Source: Nematostella vectensis
Taxonomy: Eukaryota > Cnidaria > Anthozoa > Actiniaria > Edwardsiidae
DNA: 60,000 nt
Assembly: GCF_932526225.1 (NCBI RefSeq)
Contig: NC_064038.1
Location: forward strand, 4,528,001 to 4,588,000
Direction: 5' to 3'
In this document: piece after piece, positions 31,923 to 45,000 of the stretch
How positions within the stretch are numbered: position 1 is the stretch's first letter
Layout of the letters: the number at the start of each line of letters is the position of its first letter
Notes under the pieces: generated by a model
The model's input: the letters and a program-made list of their open reading frames with translations, nothing else
Told to the model about the DNA's origin: nothing
The model's database searches: none
Made by a program: the position numbers and the translations under genes

Positions 31923-33075
31923 CGTCACGCTAAGATGATATCGAAAGCCCGCATATAGTGTTAGTAGTGGCGATACGTAGATTACTTCTCAATAACATGC
32001 ACATGTACAGTCAATTGCTGAGTTCTGGTGTATGAAACATATAAGCAGGTATATACAGTAACTCTTTTTGGGATTCCTGTGGGAGTATATTAAGAGGGAA
32101 ACTAGGAATATGGCAGAGCGGGTACTAGACTTTCTTTTACTCGGCCCAGTTTACTTTCATAAACACAAGACCACGATATCGAGAAGAAAGAGATGCCTGT
32201 GGAGGAACCAACGTAGCTCTTGGTAGTTAAGACATTTGTTACTTTGAGTGACACCTAATATCGATACAGATAATATACATGTGGTGTAAAAGTGTGCCAA
32301 GCCCAGGTGACGGACCCTTTTCTGGTTTGCAATGAAGTATATGCCTTGAAGCAAAAAAAAAAAAAAAAAAGAAAATAGAATGTCCTGATTTCTGTCAAAA
32401 AGGTGGGAAAAATGAGTACAAAATAAGTGTTGGAAAAATATATATATCACAAAATTTCGTTTGAGTTACCCGAATAGAAAAAAGTCCAATTAATTTCAAA
32501 GAAACTAAAAGTTAGCTCGAGCTATGCATTCAGCTATGCATTCAATTTCATTCACAATAACTGGAAAAAGTATTTGAAGGAGGGGTGGGGGCAGGGGGTG
32601 GGGGGGTGGGGGGTGTCGAGGGATGTGCGCGCACCCCTGTGTACGGGACAGAGATGACGACATCAGACATCAGAGGTACAGGAGATGTTTATGATGAAGT
32701 GAAAAAGTAATGCACCGTAAAAAGGTGTGTTTTCCAGAAAGGTGCCGGTGTTTGCACGGGGCTTTAGAGGAGCAATACAGTTAATCTTGTATCACACGTG
32801 AACAAGTATATGAGGGTATTCGGTGTAGGAATCATAATGTAATATAAACACGAAATGATGCTTCATTAAAGCATATTAGTCTCGCGTCCTGTTTATCTTG
32901 AGTCATATTTCACTAAATTCTGTCAAGTTTGAAAAAAAAAAAAAAAATAATAATAATAATAATGCGGTGTTTCTGTAACCGCCGCCGCCGCGTTTTTCTC
33001 TTCCCCAGACTCTCCTCTCTCTTTTCTCCATACCGCTAAGCACGCCGGGAAATCCGCGGGCGCGCTTTTTCAAAC
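31923..33075. other. Intergenic region between PGGT1B and CNTLN
   Basis: No gene is seen. It holds a fragment similar to the PGGT1B intron-4 element (about 32068-32130), a poly-A run (32352-32370), a G-rich GGGGGTGGG tract (32580-32620), a poly-A/(TAA)n tract (32931-32961) and a GC-rich stretch (CCGCCGCCGCG, 32981-33065) that probably forms the CNTLN promoter. Confidence 0.6.
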
Positions 33076-36000
33076 ATGGCGGACGAAAGCTTTGTTTTGT
33101 TTTTATCTCGGTGAGGTCTTTGTTTGCTGTCTTTACACTATTCGATCAGTGCAAAACCACAAAAATGTAAGGAAAAGCTGCAGCAAGTTATTGAATTGAT
33201 AATTATGATGCTAACCATGCCAAGGTATGGGTGAAAAGTGAGGGAACAACTATTTTACATCAACTGATGTGGAAGAAATGGCTACTTGTTGCGCGTTGTA
33301 GATTAACTTTCATTGGACGTAGCTGTTAAAGCATGGAGGAGCAAGAAAGATGTAAGTCTATATTCTAAATGTTGCTTTTAATTTTGAAGGTAAGTATATT
33401 TTTATTTGAACATTCTTTTGATTTTAGGTTTATATTTTGTTTGTTGTCAAACGATGGGAAACAGTTTTCCGTAAAGTATGCTTATGGCATAAGTTGTATG
33501 CATTCTAAATATCTAAACTTGACCGTGTTTTCTTGTTTTCCTATCCTGTATATGGTTTGCAATAGCTTGATCCACAACAAAGCGCTTTCGGCTAGTACAA
33601 CTACAATACTGTACTTTTGCTTCAGTCTTTTTCTATAAGGCCCTTTTACTCGTATTGATGGAATTTTTTTACTACAGAAATATTGGCTCAAATATTGACA
33701 GCTTCAGATAGACAGCTACTATTCTCTATATACGACCAGGCAGACTGGGTTAGTTATACCTCTGTAATTAATGACATCACCAATTATCAAGTAAAACTGA
33801 TAGAGTACATCCCCCCTAGGATGGGGGGGGGGGGGGGATCTACAGTACTGACTTTGCTGGTTATTTTGTTTATAGTAGCGACCAAACTGGAGGCTGTTCT
33901 AGATGAGAACCAATCCCTTCGAGAGGAACTGACGCAGATGAGGGTATGAAGTCTCAAGGGCAGACATAGAAACAGAGAAAAACAATGAACTGCAAGACAG
34001 GCAGGGCTTTTATTAACTTTCAGAGTAGGCGGTGGAGGTTGATAAGTAGGGGGTGGAAGTTATTTTATCTTTTTAGTTCAAATAAAACTTAAGTCGCTTA
34101 AAAAAAAAGAAAGTAGCCAGCACTCAGTGGAAAATTGCTGCCGCTTCCGCCGGCCGCAGGGGCCTGTGACAGGTGGACATACAGACAGGCTCCAAGCATT
34201 CCATTCATCTGCTCAAAATTATTCTGATTTTGTCTAGACTGTATGCACTAAGCATGAAGCTATCCAAGGCTGGCAGCCTTATAGTAAATTATACAGTACA
34301 CAGATAAATACGTTAATAGAGAGGGAAAGATGGGTTGATAAGCAAACCATGCAGATAGTCCAACAGGTTAGTGGAAAAGAGGTAGATTGTGGGGAAGGGT
34401 GTTCTGCTAAATGGTAAAATGCCCCAATCATAAAGTGCCCCCAAATTGCCTCATTCTTTAAGATCTGCTAAACCAAAATGTGTTTAGAAGTTTTGTTTAG
34501 GAAAAGAAATGTTTTTTCTAGGTGGACAAAGAATTTGTGTGGAATCTGTGGAAACGACTGCAGGCGGCTAAACCAGATTTGGCATCAGTCATCAGTATGG
34601 TGGTGTCCAGGTAATATTGCTTGGTTTGGCTGGAATAACTGGTTCCAATCTAGGCTCAATCATACAGTACAATGCCAAAAATACCCTTAGAGGCAACCCT
34701 GGTCCTGGATCGTTTCCTGTCTTAGGGTTGTTTTTGTCCCGTAAAGTACACTTACCTAAGCTCAAGCAATAATGAAAAATATATTTTTGAAGCTGTTAAA
34801 GTTTTGGCTAGCTTATACTTCAGCATTTAGGGGTTTATACCCTGAATGCTGCCTAGTGGCCACATAAGTGTAAAAATTGAACCTTAAATGTCCTTATATC
34901 TTTCTATCTTATACCCAAAAGGATTGTCATCATTGGCTAATTATTTACCATGAAATATTTTTCATTTTCAGAGAAAAAGAGAAAACTGAGAAAAAGGATA
35001 AAAAGATCTTACAGATTTTGAAGATGAAAGATGAAAAAATCAAAGAAATGCGGGAGGTAAAATATTTCTAAATTATACTTTTTTTACCAATTTGATGCAT
35101 AAATTGTGTATTTGAGGTGTCTCCGCCTTTTCAGGCCCTTGATGATGCCGTTTCTGACCTCAAACAGACTAAAGAAAGGTACACCTGACTTTTTTGCATT
35201 TCTTTCCTTTTGTATTTAGCTTAGGTACCAGCTTTCTAATTTTTGTCTATTTTCTGATCGGTAAATAATAATTTGATTAATGGGTCGCTATATATATTAT
35301 ATAGCAAGAAGTCTGCATTGGTTTATAAGGCAATTGACTTGTTGTATGCTAATTGATTGTTGAGGGATTATTTTTATTTAAATGATTGATTTATTTGGGT
35401 TTATCTTTCCTTTGTACTGTGGATGCAGATTCCATGACCTTCTTATTGAGAATGATGAACTGAAACAAAAGCAGGATGCGAAGGAGTCAGAGATTTTACA
35501 AAGAGCCAAGGAAGCTGAGGAGAAGAATGAGTATCTCTCACAATTGGTAAGAAAAGATCAACTCTTAGAGAAGTAGTGTATCCATGTTTAAAGGGTTCCC
35601 TGCCACATACTGCCAGCTGGGAAATAAGTAAGAGCTAGCTGAATTAAGTAAGAGCCACCTGAATTAAGTAAGAGCCAGCTGAATTAAGTTAGAGCCAGCT
35701 GAATAAAGTAAGAGCCAACCGAATAACAAACTGTATGGCTAATAAAGATAGTATTTGGCAAAGTTTTTAGGGACAATCCTGTGTACTTACAAAGTGACTG
35801 GTAAGTCAACTTTTAGCCTAGGCTAAACTAAGACCATAAAACCAAAGCTTGGACCACTGAGTGTTCTTTGTAATTTCCATGTTTTTTTTCAAGGTCAAGG
35901 CCTATCAAGATGAGAAGGAGAAAGGAAGTGAAGAGACAAGGAAAACCTTGGAGACTATTGAAAATGAGAAGAATGGTAAGGCTGGTTGTTTTTCTAAAAA

Positions 36001-39000
36001 TTTTTTTATAGTGTTATCCTAGCATACGGTATACTACTAAAATATAGAAATACATGTAGCGCCGCTTGATATGAAAGCTCAATACAACTGACACCAACAA
36101 ACAGGTGTCCCCAGCATTATAAGAATACTGAATCAGGTCTTTTGAAAGTGTCTGATAGGCCCTTGCACTTCTTCTTGTGTGCTTTTATCTACTCCTTGCC
36201 TGGACTATTAAAAAAATTAAAGTATTGTTTAAAATTTCTATAATTTAACGCTATTAAAAATTCCCTTTTTTCTTGCAAATACTTAAAAGAAGATCTGTGA
36301 CTGTGTTTCAGGGCTCAAGTCTCAAATTCAAAACTTGGAATCAGAAATAGGCAAGCTGAGTGCAGATAGATTGTCATTTGATAACATGATTAAGACAAAT
36401 TCCACACTTCAGGACAAAATCCAGGTACTAGAGGGAGGGGGAAGGTATACTCACATACTGTATGACTAGGGAGAGGGGAAATGGTGTCACATATGACTAG
36501 GGGGAGGGAAAAGTGTTGTAGTCACAGATGGGGGGAGGGAAAGTGGTGTACTCCACATAGAATCCACCCTGAATCCATGCGTGGAATGTTAAAACACATT
36601 CAGTCTGTACTGTATGACTAAGGGGGGTGTGGGAGTGGCATACTCACAGATGACCAGGGGGAGGGAAAGTGGTTTACTCACATATGACTAAGGGGGAGTG
36701 GGAATGGTATACTCACAGATGACCAGGGGGAGGGAAGTGGTGTACCAACACATGGCTAGGGGGGAAGTGGGAGTGGTATATTCACATATGACTAAGGGGA
36801 GGGAGAGTTATAAATTATCATTACTTTCAGTCATATGTGAGTATACTACTTTCCCTCCCCCCATCTGTGAATACACCATTTCCCCTCCCCCTAGTCACAT
36901 GTGAGTATACCACTCCAACCCCCCCCCTAGTGATGTGAATGTACCACTCCTCCCCCTAGTGATATGTCAGTATACCCCACCCATTCCCCACTACCACTCC
37001 CCATTATAACAATAGTCAGAGCAATTTTAAATAAAGAAAAAAACACCTCTTACTGTAGGTGTTACAAAACAAAACAAATTTTAGCTGAATTACCAGGATT
37101 CCAGATGATAATATCTTCTAAACCACTTCTTACTGTAGGTGTTACAAAACAAAACACATTTTAGCTGAATTACCAGGATTCCAGATGATAATATCTTCTA
37201 AACCACTTCTTACTGTAGGTGTTACAAAACAAAACAAATTTTAGCTGAATTACCAGGATTCCAGATGATGATATATTCTATACCACTTCTTACTGTAGGT
37301 GATACAAAACAAAACAAATTTTAGCTGAATTACCAGGATTCCAGATGATAATATCTTCTTAACCACTTCTTACTGTAGGTGTTACAAAACAAAACAAATT
37401 TTAGCTGAATTACCAGGATTCCAGATGATAATATCTTCTAAACCACTTCTTACTGTAGTTGTTACAAAACCAAACAAATTTTAGCTGAATTACCAGGATT
37501 CCAGATGATAATATCTTCTAAACCACTTCTCACTGTAGGTGTTACAAAACAAAACAAATTTTAGCTGAATTACCAGGATTCCAGATGATAATATCTTCAA
37601 AACCACTTCTTACTGTAGGTGTTACAAAACAAAACACATTTTAGCTGAATTACCAGGATTCCAGATGATAATATCTTCAAAACCACTTCTTACTGTAGGT
37701 GTTACAAAACAAAACACATTTTAGCTGAATTACCAGGATTCCAGATGATAATATCTTCAAAACCACTTCTTACTGTAGGTGTTACAAAACAAAACACATT
37801 TTAGCTGAATTACCAGGATTCCAGATGATAATATCTTCAAAACCACCTCTTACTGTAGGTGTTACAGGATGAGATGGATGAACTGGCCGCTAAAACTCAA
37901 CAGCTGGAGAAGGAGGTACAGTAAGAGAAAGGAGGGGGGGCCAAATAGTGACCTGTATATAAAGCGATCTTATATATAGCAATCGATAACAAAATTCTTG
38001 CATTTTGGCACTTTTATAGTGAAAGTCAACATTTGATAATAAGCAGATGGATTAATATGACCTAGTAAAACTGCTCAAGGATAAGAGTTGCGCAAGGAGC
38101 CTGTACACTGGTTACTCACAATGTTTTGGAGCCAATAATATTGTTCAATAAGTGGCTAAAAGCTAGGGTGTTGTATAACTCCAGGGTCACCTAAGGGAAC
38201 CTTCCAATGATTTGTCATAACTTGATAATATCTATTTAAAAAGAATATCATACGCTGGGGTATATTCAACACGTGAGCCATATTTATTCAATGGAAATAG
38301 TGTATGCTTTATTTATGGTGTCTAGAGGCATACCCATCTGTTATCAACAGCATGAAGGAGCAATCTCAACACTGAAGCTGAGAGAGTCCCAGCTACAGGA
38401 GAACCAGAGGAACTTGCAGTTTATGTCTGGTGAAGTCAAGGATAGAGAGCGAGAAAATATTCAACTGAGGTATGGTATCCAGGGGAAAAATCAAATCAAA
38501 TGGTTAGTGAAAAGGCACTTTTTTGCTAATTTTATACTTGAAATACATTTGAATTTAAAGAAAAATATACAGAGAAAGAAGTGTCTGTATTGTGTATTTT
38601 CATGGTTGTACTTTCAAAACGTTTCGTATTTTAATAAAAGAATCAGGGTGCCCCTTTCCCTCTCTGTCCCAGCATTATCCCCTAAAGGGTTTGATGATCC
38701 TACAGGAGTGAAGTGGCTGAGCTCAAGACAGAGAATGAGAAAGCCTTAGATCACATCAGGGACCAGACGGCAGTCATAGAGCAGCTCCAGAGAATGCAGG
38801 AACAGCTTCACAGAGGTGAGAGTTAGACTGGGTCACACCCCCTATGGTGGGCCATGGGATGTCTAGGGGGGATAGGGTGAGACTGGGTCACACCCCCTAT
38901 GATGGGCCATGGGATGTCTAGGGGGTATAGGGTGAGACTGAGTCACACCCCCTATGATGGGCCATGGGATGTCTAGGGGGGATAGGGTTAGACTGGATTA

Positions 39001-42000
39001 CACCCCCTATGGTAGGCCATGGGATGTCTAGGGGGGATAGGGTTAGACTGGATTACACCCCCTATGATGGGCCATGGGATGTCTAGGGGGGATAGGGTGA
39101 GACTGAGTCACACCCCCTATGGTGGGCCATGGGATGTCTAGGGGGGATAGGGTGAGACTGGATTACACCCCCTATGATGGGCCATGGGATGTCTAGGGGG
39201 GATAGGGTGAGACTGAGTCACACCCCCTATGATGGGCCATGGGATGTCTAGGGGGGATAGGGTGAGACTGGGTTACACCCCCTATGATGGGCCATGGGAT
39301 GTCTAGGGGGGATAGGGTGAGACTGGGTTACACCCCCTATGATGGGCCATGGGGTGTCTAGGGGGGATAGGGTGAGACTGGGTTACACCCCCTATGATGG
39401 GCCATGGGGTGTCTAGGGGGGATAGGGTGAGACTGGGTTACACCTCCTATGATGGGCCATGGGATGTCTAGGGGGGATAGAGTGAGACTGGGTTACACCC
39501 CCTATGATGGGCCATGGGATGTCTAGGGGGGATAGGGTGAGACTGGGATACACCCCCTATGATGGGCCATGGGGTGTCTAGGGAGGATAGGGTGAGACTG
39601 GGTTACACCCCCTATGATGGGCCATGGGATGTCTAGGGGGGATAGAGTGAGACTGGGTTACACCCCCTATGATGGGCCATGGGATGTCTAGGGGGGATAG
39701 AGTGAGACTGGGTTACACCCCCTATGGTGGGCCATGGGATGTCTAGGGGGGATAGGGTTAGACTGGGTTACACCCCCTATGATGGGCCATGGGATGTCTA
39801 GCGGGGATAGGGTGAGACTGGGTTACACCCCCTATGATGGGCCATGGGATGTCTAGGGGGGATAGGGTTAGACTGGGTTACACCCCCTATGATGGGCCAT
39901 GGGATGTCTAGGGGGGATAGGGTGAGACTGGGTTACACCCCCTATGGTGGGCCATGGGATGTCTAGGGGGGATAGGGTGAGACTGGGTTACACCCCCTAT
40001 GATGGGCCATGGGGTGTCTAGGGGGGATAGGGTGAGACTGAGTCACACCCCCTATGATGGGCCATGGGGTGTCTAGGGGGGATAGGGTGAGACTGGGTCA
40101 CACCCCCTATGGTGGGCCATGGGATGTCTAGGGGGGATAGGGTGAGACTGGATTACACCCCCTATGAAGGGCCATGGGATGTCTAGGGGGGATAGGGTGA
40201 GACTGTATTACACCCCCTATGATGGGCCATGGGATGTCTAGGGGGGATAGGGTGAGACTGAGTCACACCCCCTATGATGGGCCATGGGGTGTCTAGGGGG
40301 GATAGGGTGAGACTGGGTCACACCCCCTATGGTGGGCCATGGGATGTCTAGGGGGGATAGGGTGAGACTGAGTCACACCCTCTATGATGGGCCATGGGAT
40401 GTCTAGGGGGGATAGGGTGAGACTGGGTTACACCCCCTATGATGGGCCATGGGATGTCTAGGGGGTATAGGGTGAGACTGAGTCACACCCCCTATGATGG
40501 GCCATGGGATGTCTAGGGGGGATAGGGTTAGACTGGATTACACCCCCTATGGTAGGCCATGGGATGTCTAGGGGGGATAGGGTTAGACTGGATTACACCC
40601 CCTATGATGGGCCATGGGATGTCTAGGGGGGATAGGGTGAGACTGAGTCACACCCCCTATGGTGGGCCATGGGATGTCTAGGGGGGATAGGGTGAGACTG
40701 GATTACACCCCCTATGATGGGCCATGGGATGTCTAGGGGGGATAGGGTGAGACTGAGTCACACCCCCTATGATGGGCCATGGGATGTCTAGGGGGGATAG
40801 GGTGAGACTGGGTTACACCCCCTATGATGGGCCATGGGATGTCTAGGGGGGATAGGGTGAGACTGGGTTACACCCCCTATGATGGGCCATGGGGTGTCTA
40901 GGGGGGATAGGGTGAGACTGGGTTACACCCCCTATGATGGGCCATGGGGTGTCTAGGGGGGATAGGGTGAGACTGGGTTACACCTCCTATGATGGGCCAT
41001 GGGATGTCTAGGGGGGATAGAGTGAGACTGGGTTACACCCCCTATGATGGGCCATGGGATGTCTAGGGGGGATAGGGTGAGACTGGGATACACCCCCTAT
41101 GATGGGCCATGGGGTGTCTAGGGAGGATAGGGTGAGACTGGGTTACACCCCCTATGATGGGCCATGGGATGTCTAGGGGGGATAGAGTGAGACTGGGTTA
41201 CACCCCCTATGATGGGCCATGGGATGTCTAGGGGGGATAGAGTGAGACTGGGTTACACCCCCTATGGTGGGCCATGGGATGTCTAGGGGGGATAGGGTTA
41301 GACTGGGTTACACCCCCTATGATGGGCCATGGGATGTCTAGCGGGGATAGGGTGAGACTGGGTTACACCCCCTATGATGGGCCATGGGATGTCTAGGGGG
41401 GATAGGGTTAGACTGGGTTACACCCCCTATGATGGGCCATGGGATGTCTAGGGGGGATAGGGTGAGACTGGGTTACACCCCCTATGGTGGGCCATGGGAT
41501 GTCTAGGGGGGATAGGGTGAGACTGGGTTACACCCCCTATGATGGGCCATGGGGTGTCTAGGGGGGATAGGGTGAGACTGAGTCACACCCCCTATGATGG
41601 GCCATGGGGTGTCTAGGGGGGATAGGGTGAGACTGGGTCACACCCCCTATGGTGGGCCATGGGATGTCTAGGGGGGATAGGGTGAGACTGGATTACACCC
41701 CCTATGAAGGGCCATGGGATGTCTAGGGGGGATAGGGTGAGACTGTATTACACCCCCTATGATGGGCCATGGGATGTCTAGGGGGGATAGGGTGAGACTG
41801 AGTCACACCCCCTATGATGGGCCATGGGGTGTCTAGGGGGGATAGGGTGAGACTGGGTCACACCCCCTATGGTGGGCCATGGGATGTCTAGGGGGGATAG
41901 GGTGAGACTGAGTCACACCCTCTATGATGGGCCATGGGATGTCTAGGGGGGATAGGGTGAGACTGGGTTACACCCCCTATGATGGGCCATGGGATGTCTA

Positions 42001-45000
42001 GGGGGGATAGGGTGAGACTGGGTTACACCCCCTATGATGGGCCATGGGGTGTCTAGGGGGGATAGGGTGAGACTGGGTTACACCCCCTATGATGGGCCAT
42101 GGGGTGTCTAGGGGGGATAGGGTGAGACTGGGTTACACCCCCTATGATGGGCCATGGGGTGTCTAGGGGGGATAGGGTGAGACTGAGTCACACCCCCTAT
42201 GATAGGCCATGGGATGTCTAGGGGGGATAGGGTGAGACTGGGTTACACCCCCTATGGTGGGCCATGGGATGTCTAGGGGGGATAGGGTGAGACTGAGTCA
42301 CACCCCCTATGATGGGCCATGGGATGTCTAGGGGGGATAGGGTGAGACTGGGTTACACCCCCTATGATGGGCCATGGGATGTCTAGGGGGGATAGGGTGA
42401 GACTGGAGTACACCCCCTATGATGGGCCATGGGATGTCTAAGGGGGATAGGGTGAGACTGGGTTACACCCCCTATGGTGGGCCATGGAATGTTTAAGGGG
42501 GATAGGGTTAGACTGGATTACACCCCCTATGGTGGGCCATGGGATGTCTAGGGGGGATAGGGTGAGACTGGATTACACCCCCTATGATGGGCCATGGGAT
42601 GTCTAGGGGGGATAGGGTTAAACCTATGATGGGGTGTGACCCATCATGTTATTATCATGGTGTTACCATGCTGAAACTTTCTTGTGTATGGTATTCTGCA
42701 TTGGCACTTAAGTATGAATCATAATTTTTTTTATGCGTATTAGTTATGGCAGATCGCAAGCAAGTGAATGAAAGAGATGCCGTCGCATTGCAAAAGGTAG
42801 CAAGATTTCCTTAGTATGTCCCCCTCCTGGTATCTTATCCTGGTACCAGAGGGTCTTCTCACTGCAAGGCATTGAATGGTTACCGTCAGCATACCAAATA
42901 GCTAATGCCAGGACTGTTACAAGCAAACAGTCAAACCTCACTGTGGTGTGAATATCGTCTGCTGTGGTGTGAATATCGTCTGCTCTGGTGTGAATATCGT
43001 CTGCTGTGGTGTGAATATCGTCTGCTGTGGTGTGAATATCGTCTGCTGTGGTGTGAATATCGTCTGCTGTGGTGTGAATATCGTCTGCTGTGGTGTGAAT
43101 ATCGTCTGCTGTGGTGTGAATATTGTCTGCTGTGGTGTGAATATCGTCTGCTGTGGTGTGAATATCGTCTGTTGTGGTGTTAATATCCTCTGATGTGATG
43201 TTAATATCCTCTGATGTGATGTTAATATCCTCTGATGTGGTGTTAATATCCTCTGATGTGGTGTTAATATCCTCTGGTGTGATGTTAATATCCTCTGATG
43301 TGGTGTTTAAATCCTCTATGTTGTGAATATCGTCTGCGGTGGTGTGAATATCGTCTACTGTGGTGTGAATATCGTCTGCTGTGGTGTGAGTATCGTCTAC
43401 TGTGATGTGAATATCGTCTGCTACCTAGGGTACGCTAGTTCTTGGGGCCATGTCTTATCTGTTCTGTTGATGGTGATAATGTGATGATTGTATCACATCT
43501 TATCTGTCCTGTTGATGGTGATATAGTGATGATTGTATCACGTCTAGTCTGTTGCTGATCTGCGAGCCCGTTGTGCTGAGGGTGATAAGCGAGAAAACCA
43601 GCTGATGGAGCGAATTGAGGCGCTGAGAGAGGTACCGTACATGAACAAGTCCAATATTATCACCACTGCTATTTTATAACCATCAAAGTCCATATATCCT
43701 AAAGCAATCTTACAAAAACATGAAATAGAATGGAATTGACGATTACGTTCAGTCTACGACGAACAGGTCCCCCTCCCTACCCTTGCCCAAAATGTGCATC
43801 TACAACCTATATTTTGAACTGTCGCCTCTACATGCAATCATCTCCATCTGAACAACCACTGCACATTGTTATGATAACCATAACCATCATTAAATCATGA
43901 TTAACTAATCATTCCTCACTTATCCACACTTCTACGTTATTGTAAAGAAAACATTAAATTTGTCACCAACCGCCACTAAACCATTGCTGTAACAACCACA
44001 ACCATTATCAATACATCACCAACGTATCATTTCTCTCCAAACACCATGTTCTTGTAATGGCAATAATTCTACCATCAATACACCACCAACGTATTATTTC
44101 TCACCAAACACCATTAGTATGATGTTGTACATGTTCTTGTAATGGCAATAATTCTACCATCAATACATCACCAACGTATTATTTCTCACCAAACACCATT
44201 ATTATTATGTTGTACATGTTCTTGTAATGGCAATAATTCTACCATCAATACTGTACATCATTGATTTATATCTTTCATTTCCTACCATCGCTTCGTGTTA
44301 TCGTCATCGTCGGAATGATCCCTAAACACCACCAAGGCAATCATCACTGCTGCTGTCACTGATCCAAAGCATATGTCTGACATGTTCGCTTTTCTTACTA
44401 TGGCAGAGTGACGAGAGGCATATACGCGAGCTAACCAGCAAAGACCAGTTGATTGACGAGCTAAGGAAACGCCTGGAAAACGCGTCACAAGCAAGTGCTG
44501 TCCTGGGGAATTCTCATAGGACCGAGGTAAAAGCCTAGGAAGTGCAAAAGCAAAGTCAGATACTCCGTACTCCAAAAAGGCCTTTTAAGAATCTCCATGG
44601 TTCATATTTAGAACCGTGAGATAAATTTCTTCGTCGGTACATTTATGTCATACCTTTAAACAGGACTTCTGGGGATTTACGTTATTCTCGTATAAAAACA
44701 ACGGCCGTGAAAATGAAGGTTAAATGTCCTTATCTGAGAAGACCCTAATTAACAGCAGCCAAGACATCAGAGGTTTGGCTCCCTTGTTAATTTGACTTGC
44801 TGTTCTGTCCATGTTGTCTACAGGCGTGCCCCCGCTGCCGAGAGTCCAAGGACAAGCTTGAAGATGTTGAGATGGAGCGAGATGAGCTTCGCGAGATGGT
44901 CAATGAAAAGACCAGGTACATAGGCTCTCTTGGGGCTTGGTCGTCATTATCACCACCATTTTTATCATCATCGTCATCATAAGCATTTGGTTGGTCTACT

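Noticed and set aside
38816-42622. Resemblance of regularly repeated units to a CRISPR array
   Set aside because: Units are contiguous with no unique spacers, the DNA is eukaryotic and intronic, and there are no cas genes.
42905-43193. Open frames rich in WCEYRLL and CCGVNIV
   Set aside because: 21-bp tandem repeat in a CNTLN intron.
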